From assembly GCF_000406105.1 (NCBI RefSeq), contig NZ_CM001974.1:1395286-1459285 (forward strand): a DNA stretch of 64,000 nt, written 5' to 3'. Source of the stretch: Dickeya chrysanthemi NCPPB 402. Lineage in GTDB: Bacteria; Pseudomonadota; Gammaproteobacteria; Enterobacterales; Enterobacteriaceae. This document shows positions 17,838 to 28,228 of the stretch, one piece after another (the stretch's first letter is position 1; every line of letters starts with the position of its first letter). The notes beneath the pieces are model-generated. The model saw only the letters and a list, made by a program, of their open reading frames with translations. It was not told where the DNA came from and did not search any database. The position numbers and the translations under genes are program-made.

Positions 17838-18617
17838 ATGAAAAAAATGTTGAAGCTTTTGCCCCTCGCACTGGTATTGGCTGCAGGCAGCGCATTCGCC
17901 GAGGTTCCTAAAAATATCAAGATTGGTACTGACCCGACCTACGCACCGTTTGAATCCAAGGATGCCAGTGGTCAACTGGTGGGGTTTGATATCGACCTGG
18001 CAAAAGAACTGTGCAAACGCATTCAGGCAAATTGCACCTTTGTCGAGAGTGATTTCGACGCGCTGATCCCGTCTCTGAAAGCGAAAAAGATCGATGCCAT
18101 CATTTCTTCCCTGTCGATCACTGAAAAGCGTCAGCAGGAGATTGCGTTTACCGACAAACTTTACGCCGCCAATGCACGTTTGATTGCGAAGAAAGGCTCG
18201 CCGATTCAGCCGACGCTGGAGGCATTGAAAGGGAAACGCGTCGGCGTGTTGCAGGCTTCTACGCAAGAAGCTTACGCCAACCAGTACTGGCAACCGAAGG
18301 GCGTGGATGTGGTGGCCTACCAGAATCAGGATCTGATCTATGCCGATCTGACCTCTGGCCGTATCGATACCGCGTTTCAGGATGAAGTGGCAGGCAGTGA
18401 GGGTTTCCTGAAACAGGCTGCGGGTAAAGACTATGTGTTTGCCGGCCCGGCGGTGAAAGACGACAAATTGTTCGGCGTCGGCACCGGTATGGGATTGCGC
18501 AAGAACGAAACCGAGTTGAAAGCCGCTCTGGATAAAGCGTTTGCCGCCATGCGTCAGGATGGCACTTACGACAAGCTGGCGAAGAAGTACTTTGACTTCA
18601 ACGTATACGGTGATTAA
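17838..18617 (+). CDS. hisJ: Histidine / lysine-arginine-ornithine periplasmic binding protein
   Basis: This is the periplasmic binding protein of the basic amino acid ABC importer. The 259-residue precursor has a Sec signal peptide cut near AFA-EVPK (residue 21). The mature part closely follows HisJ/Arg[55 protein letters not shown], and the pair of cysteines ([11 protein letters not shown]). HisJ and ArgT are close paralogues in E. coli and only one copy is present here, so it may serve both ligand ranges. GGGTAACGC precedes the ATG. It is the first gene of a sigma-54-type operon, and a hairpin after it probably keeps its expression above that of the membrane genes. Confidence 0.92.
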   Translation: MKKMLKLLPLALVLAAGSAFAEVPKNIKIGTDPTYAPFESKDASGQLVGFDIDLAKELCKRIQANCTFVESDFDALIPSLKAKKIDAIISSLSITEKRQQEIAFTDKLYAANARLIAKKGSPIQPTLEALKGKRVGVLQASTQEAYANQYWQPKGVDVVAYQNQDLIYADLTSGRIDTAFQDEVAGSEGFLKQAAGKDYVFAGPAVKDDKLFGVGTGMGLRKNETELKAALDKAFAAMRQDGTYDKLAKKYFDFNVYGD

Positions 18618-18630
18618 GCCTTCCTGATTA

Positions 18631-18670
18631 ACCACCGCTTGTTTTGTGCAGGCGGTGGTGTCTCTTTTTT
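18631..18670 (+). terminator. Partial terminator / attenuator between hisJ and hisQ
   Basis: ACCACCGC and GCGGTGGT (18631-18638 and 18652-18659) form a perfect 8-bp stem, followed by GTCTCTTTTTT. The hairpin lies between the binding-protein and permease genes, the usual place for a leaky terminator or 3' stabiliser that makes the binding protein more abundant. Confidence 0.75.
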
Positions 18671-18685
18671 GAGCGGATTGATGTA

Positions 18686-19375
18686 ATGCTTTATAGCTAT
18701 TCCGAATTAATCATGGATGGCGCACGCATGACGCTGCAACTGGCGGTGTGTTCGCTGGTGCTGTCACTGCTGATTGGCCTGGTGGGTGCGGCGGCCAAGC
18801 TGTCGTCCAGCCGAGTGCTATCCGGTTGTTTTTCTGGCTATACCACCCTGATTCGCGGCGTACCGGATCTGGTCCTGATGCTGCTGATTTTCTATGGTTT
18901 ACAGATGGCGCTTAACAGCGTCACCGAAGCGCTAGGCATGGATCAAATCGATATCGATCCGCTGGCGGCCGGGATTATTACGCTGGGATTCATCTACGGC
19001 GCGTACTTCACCGAAACATTCCGCGGCGCTTATCTGGCGGTGCCTCGAGGTCAGATTGAAGCGGCGGTGGCGTTTGGCTTTTCGCCGATGAAAGTGTTTC
19101 GCCGCATCATGTTCCCGTCGATGATGCGCTTTGCCTTGCCGGGGATTGGCAACAACTGGCAGGTGATCCTCAAGTCGACCGCGCTGGTGTCGCTGCTGGG
19201 GCTGAGCGATGTGATCAAAGTAACGCAATTGGCCGGAAAGGGAACGCATCATCCGTTCTTTTTCGCGATTGTCGCCGGTGTGCTGTATCTGATTTTTACC
19301 ACCTTGTCCAACGGGGTGCTGTGGTGGCTGGAAAAACGCTACTCACAGGGAGTCCGGAAAGTAAATTATGAGTGA
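18686..19375 (+). CDS. hisQ: Histidine ABC transporter permease HisQ
   Basis: This is one of the two inner membrane subunits of the HisQMP2 importer. The product has 229 residues (E. coli 228), with five predicted membrane helices. The EAA loop that contacts HisP reads EAAVAFGFSPMKVFRRIMFP. The ATG at 18686 matches the E. coli N terminus MLYGFS; the 14-codon longer frame starts inside the preceding hairpin and is rejected. It overlaps hisM by 8 bases. Conserved stretches such as TTLIRGVPDLVLMLLIFYGL identify it specifically as HisQ. Confidence 0.95.
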   Translation: MLYSYSELIMDGARMTLQLAVCSLVLSLLIGLVGAAAKLSSSRVLSGCFSGYTTLIRGVPDLVLMLLIFYGLQMALNSVTEALGMDQIDIDPLAAGIITLGFIYGAYFTETFRGAYLAVPRGQIEAAVAFGFSPMKVFRRIMFPSMMRFALPGIGNNWQVILKSTALVSLLGLSDVIKVTQLAGKGTHHPFFFAIVAGVLYLIFTTLSNGVLWWLEKRYSQGVRKVNYE

Positions 19376-20084
19376 GATTCTGCAACAATACTGGCAAGCC
19401 TTGCTATGGAGTGACGGCTACCGTCTTACCGGGCTGGCGATGACGCTGTGGCTGCTGATTGTATCGGTGACCCTCGGCGGGTTGATGGCGATTCCGCTGG
19501 CGATAGCCCGCGTCTCGCCTCGCCGTCGCTACCGGTTGCCGGTCTGGGCTTTTACCTATGTGTTCCGCGGCACGCCGCTCTACGTACAACTGCTGGTGTT
19601 TTACTCTGGCGTATACAGCCTGGAAATCGTGCGCGGCACCGACTTGTTGAACGCGTTTTTTCGCAGCGGCCTGAATTGCGCCGTTCTGGCGCTGGCGCTG
19701 AATACTTGTGCCTATACCACGGAAATTTTCGCCGGTGCCATTCGTTCTGTGCCGCACGGTGAAATCGAAGCGGCGCGGGCCTACGGGTTTTCACGTTTCA
19801 AACAATATCGCAGCATCATTTTGCCGGGGGCATTGCGCATTGCGCTACCGGCCTACAGCAACGAAGTCATCCTGATGCTGCATTCCACCTCGCTGGCATT
19901 TACCGTCACGGTGCCGGACTTGCTGAAAGTGGCGCGTGATATCAACGCAGCCACCTATAAACCGTTTTATGCCTTTGGCATCGCCGGCGTGATGTACCTG
20001 GCGATATCATTTGTATTGATCTCGTTGTTCAGGAAGGCGGAACGCCGCTGGTTACGGCATCTTCACACCCGTTCATCCCATTAA
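19368..20084 (+). CDS. hisM: Histidine ABC transporter permease HisM
   Basis: This is the second permease subunit of the importer, pairing with HisQ to form the pore. The 238-residue length is identical to E. coli HisM. It has five predicted membrane helices and the EAA loop EAARAYGFSRFKQYRSIILP. Near the N terminus WAFTYVFRGTPLYVQLLVFY is the typical polar amino acid permease block. The start codon lies 8 bases inside hisQ, so the two permeases are likely made in equal amounts by translational coupling. hisP follows after 25 bases. Confidence 0.95.
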   Translation: MSEILQQYWQALLWSDGYRLTGLAMTLWLLIVSVTLGGLMAIPLAIARVSPRRRYRLPVWAFTYVFRGTPLYVQLLVFYSGVYSLEIVRGTDLLNAFFRSGLNCAVLALALNTCAYTTEIFAGAIRSVPHGEIEAARAYGFSRFKQYRSIILPGALRIALPAYSNEVILMLHSTSLAFTVTVPDLLKVARDINAATYKPFYAFGIAGVMYLAISFVLISLFRKAERRWLRHLHTRSSH

Positions 20085-20109
20085 TAAATAGTGCAGGAAC
20101 AGACAAAGC

Positions 20110-20883
20110 ATGCAGAATAACAAGCTGATGGTGACGGAATTACGTAAGCGTTATGGTCAGCATGAGGTGCTGAAAGGCATTTCATTACAGGCTAAAGCCG
20201 GGGACGTTATTTCGATTATCGGGTCATCGGGATCGGGTAAAAGCACCTTATTACGGTGTATTAACTTTCTGGAAAAACCTTGTGAAGGGTCTATCCATGT
20301 GAATGGACAGGAAATTCACATGGTGCGGGACAAAGATGGTCAGCTGAAGGTGTTCGACAAAAAGCAGCTACAGCTGCTGCGTACCCGGCTGACCATGGTA
20401 TTCCAGCATTTCAATTTGTGGAGCTTCATGACGGCGCTGGAGAACGTGATGGAAGCGCCGGTGCAGGTGCTGGGATTGAGCAAGGCGGAAGCCCGCAAGC
20501 GCGCGGAGTTCTACCTGAATAAAGTGGGTATTACCGGTGCGTCACAGGAGAAATACCCGGCCGATTTGTCCGGCGGCCAACAGCAGCGAGTGTCTATCGC
20601 CCGTGCGCTGGCGATGGAGCCGGATGTGTTGCTGTTTGACGAGCCGACGTCGGCGCTGGATCCGGAACTGGTGGGCGAAGTCTTGCGCATCATGCAGCAA
20701 CTGGCGGAAGAGGGTAAAACCATGGTGGTGGTGACCCACGAAATGGAGTTCGCCCGGCATGTATCCAGCCATGTGATCTTTCTGCATCAAGGGCTGGTGG
20801 AAGAAGAAGGGCCGCCGGAGGCGGTATTCGGCAACCCGCAAAGCCCTCGTTTGCAGCAGTTCCTGTCTGGTGCGCTGAAGTAA
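20110..20883 (+). CDS. hisP: Histidine ABC transporter ATP-binding protein HisP
   Basis: This is the ATPase subunit that powers the HisQM importer from the cytoplasmic face. The 257 residues contain Walker [10 protein letters not shown] (38-46), the Q-loop in MVFQHFNLW, the ABC signature LSGGQQQR (153-160), Walker [12 protein letters not shown] with D177 and E178, and the switch histidine in [10 protein letters not shown]. The length equals E. coli HisP (257). It is the last gene of hisJQMP; a long GC-rich hairpin lies just downstream, between it and the convergent yfcH. Confidence 0.97.
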   Translation: MQNNKLMVTELRKRYGQHEVLKGISLQAKAGDVISIIGSSGSGKSTLLRCINFLEKPCEGSIHVNGQEIHMVRDKDGQLKVFDKKQLQLLRTRLTMVFQHFNLWSFMTALENVMEAPVQVLGLSKAEARKRAEFYLNKVGITGASQEKYPADLSGGQQQRVSIARALAMEPDVLLFDEPTSALDPELVGEVLRIMQQLAEEGKTMVVVTHEMEFARHVSSHVIFLHQGLVEEEGPPEAVFGNPQSPRLQQFLSGALK

Positions 20884-20904
20884 CGTTTCGTATCTTCGTG
20901 CTGT

Positions 20905-20940
20905 CCCCGCGCCGATTGACTCTGATCAACCGGCGCGGGG
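20905..20940. terminator. Long hairpin between convergent hisP and yfcH
   Basis: CCCCGCGCCG and CGGCGCGGGG form a perfect 10-bp stem. The inside can extend further by TTGA/TCAA around CTCTGA. It overlaps the yfcH stop codon. A T-tract is missing on both sides, so it may block convergent transcription or protect 3' ends rather than act alone as a terminator. Confidence 0.55.
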
Positions 20941-21834
20941 ATGCAGCAAATCTTTCAGCGCCTCTTCCAGCTCAAAGAAGCGAAAACCAAATCCGGCTTG
21001 CTCCAGTTGCTGCGGAATGGCCCGTTGCCCGCCCAGCAGTAACGTTGCGGCTTCGCCCATTAATAGCCGGAGAGCCCAACCGGGAGTACGAACAAAACCG
21101 GGGCGATCCAACATGTTCGCCAGCATGGCGGAGAATTTCTCGTTACGCACCGGGTAGGGCGACACCATGTTGAAGGGGCCTCTCAGCATGGGGGTGTCCA
21201 ACAGATATAAAATAGCGTTGGTCATATCATCAATATGAATCCACGGCAGGTATTGCCTGCCGGAGCCGATTGGTCCACCCATCCCCAGCCGGAAAATCGG
21301 CAGCATTTTGGCCAGCGCACCGCCTTCTGCCGACAGAACCACCCCGGTACGCATCAGGCAAACACGGGTATGATCGCTTTCCGCCTCCAGCGCCAGCGCC
21401 TCCCAACGGGCGCAAAGTTCATGGGTAAAGTCATCGTGAGGCGGTTCATCTTCGGTTACCAGCGCTTGCCCCTGATCGCCGTAATAGCCAACCGCCGAAC
21501 CGGACAAAAATACCGAAGGAGGCGTTTGGCTGCGGCGAATCAACTGCGCGAGCTGGCGGGTGATATCCCAACGGCTTTGGCACAGCCGTGCTTTTTGCGC
21601 TTTGGTCCAGCGTTTGTCGGCAATCGGTTCGCCAGCCAGATTGATAACGCCGTCGAAGCCATCCAGCGAGGTGTGTTCTTCCAGTCCGTGCCAGTAATTG
21701 ACCTGGTCGCCCCACAGCCGTCGCGCGCGCTCCACAGAGCGGGTCACCACCGTGACCTGGTGCGACAGGGACAACAAGCGCGTAATCAGATGACGTCCAA
21801 TAAGGCCGGTTCCCCCGGTGATCAGTAGCTTCAT
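20926..21834 (-). CDS. yfcH: YfcH, NAD(P)-dependent epimerase-like protein (SDR family, TIGR01777 type)
   Basis: This is an atypical short-chain dehydrogenase/epimerase family member of 302 residues. The N-terminal Rossmann motif is [17 protein letters not shown]. The family motif [16 protein letters not shown] is present, and the YxxxK-type site is replaced by the family-typical [16 protein letters not shown]1731 C-terminal block ([20 protein letters not shown]) completes it. Function is unknown in E. coli; homologues in other systems include SulA-like and plastid division proteins. It lies 267 bases from yfcG in the same direction, and the order yfcH-yfcG-yfcE is conserved. Confidence 0.9.
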   Translation of the reverse strand: MKLLITGGTGLIGRHLITRLLSLSHQVTVVTRSVERARRLWGDQVNYWHGLEEHTSLDGFDGVINLAGEPIADKRWTKAQKARLCQSRWDITRQLAQLIRRSQTPPSVFLSGSAVGYYGDQGQALVTEDEPPHDDFTHELCARWEALALEAESDHTRVCLMRTGVVLSAEGGALAKMLPIFRLGMGGPIGSGRQYLPWIHIDDMTNAILYLLDTPMLRGPFNMVSPYPVRNEKFSAMLANMLDRPGFVRTPGWALRLLMGEAATLLLGGQRAIPQQLEQAGFGFRFFELEEALKDLLHPRAG

Positions 21835-22101
21835 AAGCTGGCCTCGCTTTGTATATCAGGTTATTTCCTTTAGCCGGGCAATGGTGCCGTATCCGCTGAA
21901 GTCGCGTTTCTCCATTGGTTTTAGCATAGATGATCCATCCGTACCTGCCGGTGATGTTGACCACATCTCAGGGAATTTTTATCAGCGGAACAAGCACTTT
22001 TCAGGACAGAACAGCATATTTGGTGGCAACAAAGCGTTTGATGATTGCCGAATAGGACGAAAAAGCCACGCCCGGCAAATCGGGCATGGCGGCAAGCCTG
22101 A

Positions 22102-22731
22102 TCAGGCTTTAGCGGCGAGCTGGTAGGCGCGCTGCGTAGCTGGGCGCTCGCGAATACGTTCAAACCAACTTTTCACTGCCGGGAAGGCGTCAAGGTCGAT
22201 ATGCTGGCGTTCGTGAGACACCACCCAGGGATAGGTAGCGATATCGGCGATGCTGTACGCATTGCCGGCCAGCCAGGCATGGTCATGCAGTTGTTTATCC
22301 AGCACTCCATACAGCCGCTCCGTTTCCTTTTGGTAGCGTTCGATGGCGTAAGGCACCGGCTGAGGCGCAAAGTGGTTGAAATGGTGGTTTTGTCCCAGCA
22401 TCGGCCCGAAACCGGCTACCTGCCAGAACAGCCATTGCAGAGTGGCGGCACGCTCCCGCACATCGGAGCTCAATAGCTTGCCGCTTTTCTCGGCCAGATA
22501 GAGCAAAATAGCACCGGATTCGAACAGGCTGATCGGTGCGCCCAGGTCGGCAGGTTGCTGATCGACGATGGCAGGAATCTTGTTATTGGGGGAAATGGCC
22601 AGAAACGCCGGTTTAAACTGATCGCCGGCGCTGATATCCACCTTGTGTAATTGATAGGGTAACTGTGCTTCTTCCAGGAACAGGGTGATTTTGTGACCGT
22701 TAGGGGTAGGGGCGTAATACACATCAATCAT
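22102..22731 (-). CDS. yfcG: GST-like disulfide-bond oxidoreductase YfcG
   Basis: YfcG is a glutathione-S-transferase homologue that in E. coli reduces disulfides using bound GSH rather than conjugating xenobiotics. The start at 22731 (MIDVYYAPTPNGHKITLFLE) equals the E. coli start; an in-frame ATG five codons earlier sits on the ribosome-binding site GGAGAG. The thioredoxin-like domain contains the GSH-contact TPNGHK and NKIPAIVD and SLFESGAILLYLAE. The helical domain contains ERYQKETERLYGVLDKQL and YSIADIATYPW. The product is 209 residues (E. coli 215), slightly shorter at the C terminus. Confidence 0.93.
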   Translation of the reverse strand: MIDVYYAPTPNGHKITLFLEEAQLPYQLHKVDISAGDQFKPAFLAISPNNKIPAIVDQQPADLGAPISLFESGAILLYLAEKSGKLLSSDVRERAATLQWLFWQVAGFGPMLGQNHHFNHFAPQPVPYAIERYQKETERLYGVLDKQLHDHAWLAGNAYSIADIATYPWVVSHERQHIDLDAFPAVKSWFERIRERPATQRAYQLAAKA

Positions 22732-22983
22732 GAACCATCTCTCCATTGGGGAAAGCCGTCAGCCCTAGGCTAGGGCTCTGAAAAACAGTTGGCAGGCGAA
22801 AGCCTAGCACTTTCCCGGATAAAACATAAATAACCGTTATGGCTATTCTTTACCTTTCATACAGATAACTGCGCCATGGGGAATCCGGTCGGAAACACGA
22901 TAGACCGATAATTTTAACCTGTGGTGACATCGGTTTTTGGTACTATAGCGAGACTGAATATGTTCACGCATCGGGATAGAACC

Positions 22984-23535
22984 ATGAAACTGATGTTTGC
23001 GTCTGACCTGCATGGCTCACTGTCGGCCACCGAAACCTTGCTGGCCCGTTTTGAACAGAGCGGCGCCGACTGGCTGATTCTGCTGGGCGATTTTCTTAAT
23101 CATGGCCCTCGTAATCCGTTGCCGGATCGCTACCAACCGGCAGATGTCGCGATTTTACTGAACCGCTACGCTTCACAGATTATGGCGGTTCGGGGGAATT
23201 GCGACAGCGAGGTTGACCAGATGCTGTTACAGTTTCCGATCACCGCGCCCTGGCAACAAGTGCTGTTGCCTGACAACCGCTTATTTTTGACCCACGGACA
23301 TCTCTATCACCCGGAAAAACGCCCGCCGCTGCATGCCGGCGATGTACTGGTGTTTGGCCACACGCACCTTCCAGTGGCCGAGCGGCGTGATGACATTTTC
23401 TGCTTCAATCCCGGCTCCGTCAGTCTGCCTAAAGGCGGTTATCCCGCCAGTTACGGTTTGCTGGAGTCTGGGGTGTTGCGGGTTGTGTCATTAGGGAGTG
23501 GAGAGGCTATTGCGCAGGTTACGATTAGCCACTAA
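22984..23535 (+). CDS. yfcE: Phosphodiesterase YfcE (metallophosphoesterase)
   Basis: This is a Mn2+-dependent phosphodiesterase of the MJ0936/YfcE family; E. coli YfcE hydrolyses model phosphodiesters but its natural substrate is unknown. All metal-binding motifs are present in order: MFASDLHGS, LGDFLNHGPRN, RGNCDSEVDQ, FLTHGHLYHP and VFGHTHLPVAE. The 183-residue product starts at 22984 (MKLMFASDLHG); the frame stays open upstream to 22921 but that part is unlike the family. The gene is divergent from yfcG across about 250 bases and followed by yfcD. Confidence 0.94.
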   Translation: MKLMFASDLHGSLSATETLLARFEQSGADWLILLGDFLNHGPRNPLPDRYQPADVAILLNRYASQIMAVRGNCDSEVDQMLLQFPITAPWQQVLLPDNRLFLTHGHLYHPEKRPPLHAGDVLVFGHTHLPVAERRDDIFCFNPGSVSLPKGGYPASYGLLESGVLRVVSLGSGEAIAQVTISH

Positions 23536-23625
23536 GTTAGACGCTACTCTCGTATTACATCGATAATTCCAAAATTTCTAAAAACTGAAGCGCATGACCG
23601 CGCCACGACGAAAGGGTTTCAGAGG

Positions 23626-24240
23626 ATGGTGGAACAAACACAGACGGCAGGCACGGAGTGGGTCGACATCGTTGATGAAAACAACGAGGTTATTGCCCAG
23701 TCGAGTCGCCAACAGATGCGTGCTCAGCACCTGAGGCACCGTGCTACCTACATTGTTGTACATGATGGCATGGGCAAGATTCTGGTTCAGCGCCGTACCG
23801 AAACCAAAGATTTTTACCCCGGCTGGCTGGATGCGACCGCCGGCGGCGTAGTGCAAAGCGGTGAAAATTTGCTGGAATCGGCGCGCCGTGAAGCGGAAGA
23901 GGAACTGGGCATTGCGGGCGTGCCGTTTGCCGAGCACGGCCTGTTTTACTATGAAAGCGATGACTGCCGGGTGTGGGGCGCGTTGTTCAGCTGTGTCATG
24001 CATGGCCCGTTTGCCTTGCAGGCCGAAGAAATTGACGAGGTCAGTTGGCTGACGCCGGAAGAGATTACCGCGCGCTGCGATGAGTTCACCCCGGATTCGC
24101 TCAAAGCGTTGTCGCTTTGGCTAAGCCGCAACAGCGGCAGCAACAATGATTACATCAAGCCGACACGTGTGACGTCACGGGCTCAAAGCGAGGAGCCGAG
24201 CGGAACACAAGACCATGATGCCGTAGAAGAAGAGCATTAA
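23626..24240 (+). CDS. yfcD: Nudix hydrolase YfcD
   Basis: This is a Nudix family hydrolase. The Nudix box fits the consensus GX5EX7REUXEEXGU at residues 74-96 (begins [12 protein letters not shown], then [11 protein letters not shown]). Upstream the protein reads [20 protein letters not shown], typical of the isopentenyl-diphosphate-isomerase-like Nudix branch. The product is 204 residues against 180 in E. coli; the extra part is a polar, Ser/Glu-rich C-terminal tail after about residue 165. An alternative GTG start one codon later (23629) cannot be excluded. The substrate is unknown. It converges on pta across a bidirectional terminator. Confidence 0.92.
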   Translation: MVEQTQTAGTEWVDIVDENNEVIAQSSRQQMRAQHLRHRATYIVVHDGMGKILVQRRTETKDFYPGWLDATAGGVVQSGENLLESARREAEEELGIAGVPFAEHGLFYYESDDCRVWGALFSCVMHGPFALQAEEIDEVSWLTPEEITARCDEFTPDSLKALSLWLSRNSGSNNDYIKPTRVTSRAQSEEPSGTQDHDAVEEEH

Positions 24241-24267
24241 TTGCCGTTACGGTGAGAATGGGCCGCA

Positions 24268-24298
24268 TAAAAAACGCCAGCGGATGCTGGCGTTTGTG
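24268..24298 (-). terminator. Bidirectional terminator between yfcD and pta
   Basis: AAACGCCAGC-GGAT-GCTGGCGTTT is a perfect 10-bp stem. Read on the minus strand it ends in TTTTTT, so it is a strong terminator for pta. On the plus strand the T-run is shorter (TTTGTGTTT), probably enough for yfcD. Confidence 0.88.
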
Positions 24299-24343
24299 TT
24301 TCTGTCGTTGCGGCGTATCAGTCGATGCGCTGCTACATCCTCA

Positions 24344-26485
24344 TCAGGCAATCTGGGTGGCCTGAATGGCGGTCAGCGCTACGGTGTAGACGATGTCGTC
24401 TACCAGCGCGCCGCGGGACAGGTCGTTAACCGGCTTACGCATGCCTTGCAGCATCGGCCCGATGGAGATCAGGTCAGCAGAACGCTGTACCGCTTTATAG
24501 GTGGTGTTACCGGTGTTGAGGTCCGGGAATACGAACACGGTGGCTTTACCTGCAACCGGCGAGTTCGGTGCTTTGGACTGCGCAACGTCGGCCATGATGG
24601 CGGCGTCGTACTGCAACGGACCATCGATCACCAGATCCGGACGTTTTTCCTGCGCCAGACGGGTTGCTTCGCGGACTTTATCCACATCGCTGCCCGCACC
24701 GGAGTTACCGGTGGAGTAGGAGATCATCGCCACGCGCGGTTCGATGCCGAAAGCGGCGGCCGAGTCGGCAGACTGAATAGCGATTTCCGCCAGTTGTTCG
24801 GCAGTCGGATCCGGGTTGATGGCGCAGTCGCCATACACCAGTACCTGCTCAGGCAGCAGCATGAAGAACACGGAGGAGACCAGTGAACTGCCCGGTGCGG
24901 TTTTGATCAACTGCAACGGCGGACGGATGGTGTTAGCCGTAGTGTGAACGGCGCCGGAGACCAGACCGTCAACTTCGCCTTGTTCCAGCATCAGGGTGCC
25001 CAGTACGACGTTGTCTTCCAGTTGTTCGCGGGCGACCACTTCGGTCATGCCTTTGCTCTTACGCAGTTCGACCAGACGCGGAACATAGCGCTCACGGGCT
25101 TCAACCGGATCGATAATCTCAATGCCTTTGCCCAGCTCGACACCTTGTGCAGCGGCTACGCGTTGGATCTCATCCGGATTACCCAGCAGCACGCACTGTG
25201 CAATGCCACGTTCGGCGCAGATAGCGGCGGCTTTAACGGTACGCGGTTCGTTACCTTCCGGCAGCACGATACGTTTGCCGGCCTGGCGCGCCAGTTCGGT
25301 CAACTGATAACGGAATGCCGGCGGGGACAGACGACGTGAACGCTCGGACGTGGCGGTCAGGGAATCGATCCACTGGGCATCGATGTGGCGAGCCACATAT
25401 TCCTGCACTTTTTCTACGCGCTCGTGATCGTCCGGCGGCAGTTCCAGGTTGAAGCTTTGCAGGTTCAGCGAAGTCTGCCAGGTGTTGGTGTTGACCATGA
25501 ATACCGGCAGGCCGGTCTGGAAGGCACGTTCGCACAGTTTGCTGATGGCCGGGTCGATTTCGTAGCCGCCGGTCAGCAGTAGGGCGCCGATTTCAACGCC
25601 GTTCATGGCGGCCAGACAAGCGGCAACCAATACGTCCGGACGGTCGGCGGAGGTCACCAACAGTGAGCCCGGGCGGAAATGCTCCAGCATATGCGGAATA
25701 CTGCGCGCACAGAAAGTCACTGATTTCACACGGCGAGTCTGAATGTCGCCGGCGTTGATCACGCGCGCATTCAGGTGGTTCGCCATGTCGATGGCGCGGG
25801 TTGCGATCAGATCAAAGCTCCAGGGTACGCAGCCCAGAACCGGCAGCGGGCTGTTGGCAAACAGCAACTTCGGATCGATATTGGCAACGCTGGCTTTGGT
25901 GGAATCATCGAAGATTTCAGACAGGTCGGGGCGGGTACGGCCCTGTTCATCAACCGGTGCATTCAGCTTGTTGATGATAACGCCGGTGATGTTTTTGTTC
26001 TTGCTGCCGCCGAAGCTGGAGCGTGCAATGTCGATACGCTCTTTCAACTGTGCCGGAGAATCGTTGCCCAGCGCCAGTACGAAAACGATCTCTGCATTCA
26101 GCGTCTTGGCGATTTCATAGTTCAGCGCGTTGGCGAACTGATGTTTACGAGTCGGTACCAGACCTTCGACCAATACGACTTCCGCGTCTTTGGTGCTCTC
26201 GTGGTAGCGAGCGATGATTTCTTCCAGCAGTACATCCTGCTGATTGCTGCTCAGCATTGACTCCACGTAGTTCATTGCCAGCGGTTCAGCGGCTGGGATA
26301 GCGGAGGTGGCGCGGACGATAGTGGTGGTCTGATCCTGTGCGCTTTCACCAGAGCGTGCTTGAGCGATAGGTTTGAATACGCTCAGGCGCACGCCTTTTT
26401 GTTCCATGGAACGAATGACACCCAGGCTGACGCTGGTCAGGCCCACACTGGTGCCGGTAGGAATCAACATGATTGTACGGGACAC
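24344..26485 (-). CDS. pta: Phosphate acetyltransferase
   Basis: Pta converts acetyl-CoA and phosphate to acetyl phosphate and CoA, the first step of acetate overflow with AckA. The 713 residues contain the three parts of the long enterobacterial form: an N-terminal P-loop-like regulatory domain ([20 protein letters not shown]), a central DRTGG domain, and the C-terminal catalytic PTA_PTB domain from about residue 390 ([39 protein letters not shown]). The start is a GTG. It lies 90 bases downstream of ackA with a hairpin in between. Acetyl phosphate made here also feeds response regulators and protein acetylation. Confidence 0.98.
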   Translation of the reverse strand: MSRTIMLIPTGTSVGLTSVSLGVIRSMEQKGVRLSVFKPIAQARSGESAQDQTTTIVRATSAIPAAEPLAMNYVESMLSSNQQDVLLEEIIARYHESTKDAEVVLVEGLVPTRKHQFANALNYEIAKTLNAEIVFVLALGNDSPAQLKERIDIARSSFGGSKNKNITGVIINKLNAPVDEQGRTRPDLSEIFDDSTKASVANIDPKLLFANSPLPVLGCVPWSFDLIATRAIDMANHLNARVINAGDIQTRRVKSVTFCARSIPHMLEHFRPGSLLVTSADRPDVLVAACLAAMNGVEIGALLLTGGYEIDPAISKLCERAFQTGLPVFMVNTNTWQTSLNLQSFNLELPPDDHERVEKVQEYVARHIDAQWIDSLTATSERSRRLSPPAFRYQLTELARQAGKRIVLPEGNEPRTVKAAAICAERGIAQCVLLGNPDEIQRVAAAQGVELGKGIEIIDPVEARERYVPRLVELRKSKGMTEVVAREQLEDNVVLGTLMLEQGEVDGLVSGAVHTTANTIRPPLQLIKTAPGSSLVSSVFFMLLPEQVLVYGDCAINPDPTAEQLAEIAIQSADSAAAFGIEPRVAMISYSTGNSGAGSDVDKVREATRLAQEKRPDLVIDGPLQYDAAIMADVAQSKAPNSPVAGKATVFVFPDLNTGNTTYKAVQRSADLISIGPMLQGMRKPVNDLSRGALVDDIVYTVALTAIQATQIA

Positions 26486-26540
26486 GGCTTAACCTCTGTT
26501 TGCGGTTGCTCGTTGTTCAAAAACGATGCTGCTAAAACAA

Positions 26541-26566
26541 CTCCGTCAGCCTGAGCTGACGGAGTG
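26541..26566 (-). terminator. Hairpin between ackA and pta
   Basis: ACTCCGTCAGC-CTGA-GCTGACGGAGT is a perfect 11-bp stem; on the minus strand TTGTTTTAG follows. It probably acts as a partial terminator that sets the ackA to pta ratio, or as a 3' stabiliser. Confidence 0.65.
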
Positions 26567-26575
26567 GGGAGACTA

Positions 26576-27778
26576 TCAGGCGGTCAGGCGCAGTGCGTCC
26601 TGAGCGATGACCAATTCTTCGTTGGTCGGAATGACCAATGCCGGACGGGTACCGTCTTTGGCGATGTTGCCGCCTTTGCCGAAACGAGCAGCCAGGTTAC
26701 GCTCGTGGTCAACCTCAAAGCCCAGCAGGCCCAGCTGTTTCAGCGTCAGTTCACGCACCATCGCCGCGTTTTCACCGATACCGCCGGTGAAAATCACCGC
26801 ATCCAGACGACCTTCCATCAGCGCGGAATAAGAACCGATGTATTTCGCCAGGCGGTGGCAATATACGTTCATGGCGCGTTTGGCGTCTTCTTTCGTTTCG
26901 TAGTTATCTTCTACGTAACGGCAGTCGCTGGTCACTTCAGTCAGGCCCAACAGGCCGGATTCTTTAGTCAGCAGCTTGTTGATGCTGTCTACGCTCATGC
27001 CCAGAGAGTCGTGCAGGTGGAAAACCACAGCCGGATCGATATCACCGCTGCGAGTCCCCATCACCAGACCTTCCAGCGGGGTCAGACCCATGGAGGTGTC
27101 AACGCATTTGCCGTTACGAATGGCAGTAACGGAACCGCCGTTGCCCAGATGACAGGTGATGACGTTCAGCTCTTCTACCGGCTTGTTCAGAACTTTTGCC
27201 GCTTCGCGGGAAACAAAGTAGTGGCTGGTACCGTGAGCGCCATAACGGCGGATGTGGTGTTCTTTGTATAACTTGTACGGCAGTGCGTACAGGTAGGCCT
27301 CTTCCGGCATAGTCTGGTGGAACGCGGTGTCGAATACAGCGACGTTCTTGGTTTTCAGGTTCGGGAACTCTTTCAGCGCTTCTTCAATGCCGATCAGGTG
27401 AGCCGGGTTATGCAGCGGTGCGAACGGGATCGCGTCTTTAATACCCTGCAGCACGTTGTCGTTGATAACGGCGGATTGGGTGAATTTTTCGCCGCCGTGT
27501 ACGATACGATGACCAATCGCCACCAACTGAGCGGACAACTCCGGTTTCTGGCTGAGGATGGTGTTAACGATGAAACTCAGTGCTTCACTGTGGGCGGCAC
27601 CGGCACCCAACTCAGCTTCCTGTTTGCCGCCGTCAATTTTCCATTTGATGCGTGCTTCGGGCAGATTGAAGCACTCGGCCAGACCAGACAGGTATTCGTC
27701 TCCGTTTACGGCATCGATGATGGCGAACTTCAGGGAAGAGCTACCACAGTTAAGAACCAGTACTAACTTACTCGACAT
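26576..27778 (-). CDS. ackA: Acetate kinase
   Basis: AckA makes ATP and acetate from acetyl phosphate and ADP in the cytoplasm. The 400-residue protein (same length as E. coli) has the ASKHA-fold motifs: [16 protein letters not shown] at the N terminus, [44 protein letters not shown] and the C-terminal [17 protein letters not shown]. It precedes pta in the same transcript; the region upstream (27779-28228) separates it from the divergent yfbV. Confidence 0.98.
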   Translation of the reverse strand: MSSKLVLVLNCGSSSLKFAIIDAVNGDEYLSGLAECFNLPEARIKWKIDGGKQEAELGAGAAHSEALSFIVNTILSQKPELSAQLVAIGHRIVHGGEKFTQSAVINDNVLQGIKDAIPFAPLHNPAHLIGIEEALKEFPNLKTKNVAVFDTAFHQTMPEEAYLYALPYKLYKEHHIRRYGAHGTSHYFVSREAAKVLNKPVEELNVITCHLGNGGSVTAIRNGKCVDTSMGLTPLEGLVMGTRSGDIDPAVVFHLHDSLGMSVDSINKLLTKESGLLGLTEVTSDCRYVEDNYETKEDAKRAMNVYCHRLAKYIGSYSALMEGRLDAVIFTGGIGENAAMVRELTLKQLGLLGFEVDHERNLAARFGKGGNIAKDGTRPALVIPTNEELVIAQDALRLTA

Positions 27779-28228
27779 GGAAGTACCTACTTGTTATACA
27801 TGGTTAAAAAAATGTCATATAACGACTAGCGTAGCGCAGAAGGCGGTTGACATTTATGATTAACATCATGGCCGGGTGAATTTTCCAGACATGACAACGG
27901 AAAATACCGATGTGACGAACGATCGGCAGCGTATAAACGCTCCTGCGAGGTGACATCGGCGCAGCAAAAAACGGCGACAGCAGACTCGCACTGCTGCGCG
28001 CTGAATCAACACTGACCGGATTCGCCAGCCGACACTGTAAACGCTGCCTGAAACAGCATATGCCTCACAGCGAGTACAAAACAGCGTCAAACGGCTTTTA
28101 TCGCGGCCAAAAGGCTAATTAGGATACCGACAGCAATCATTAAACACAAAATATATTTTAAGCTTGTCAATTGCAGTTGGTAGTTTGTACAAAATTTTTA
28201 TTTTTTATATGTGAAGTTGAGGTTGAGC
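27779..28228. promoter_or_regulatory. Divergent intergenic region ackA / yfbV
   Basis: These 450 bases have no convincing ORF. A possible promoter for yfbV is TTGTCA (28164-28169) with TACAAA (28188-28193), 18 bases apart. CAGCAG-ACTCGCA-CTGCTG forms a small hairpin near 27980. The ackA promoter must lie near the left end, but I cannot place it. Confidence 0.4.

Noticed and set aside
20915..20928. TTGACTCTGATCAA as an FNR site
   Set aside because: It has a mismatch in the left half and is the inner part of a long hairpin between convergent 3' ends, where an activator site has no target promoter.
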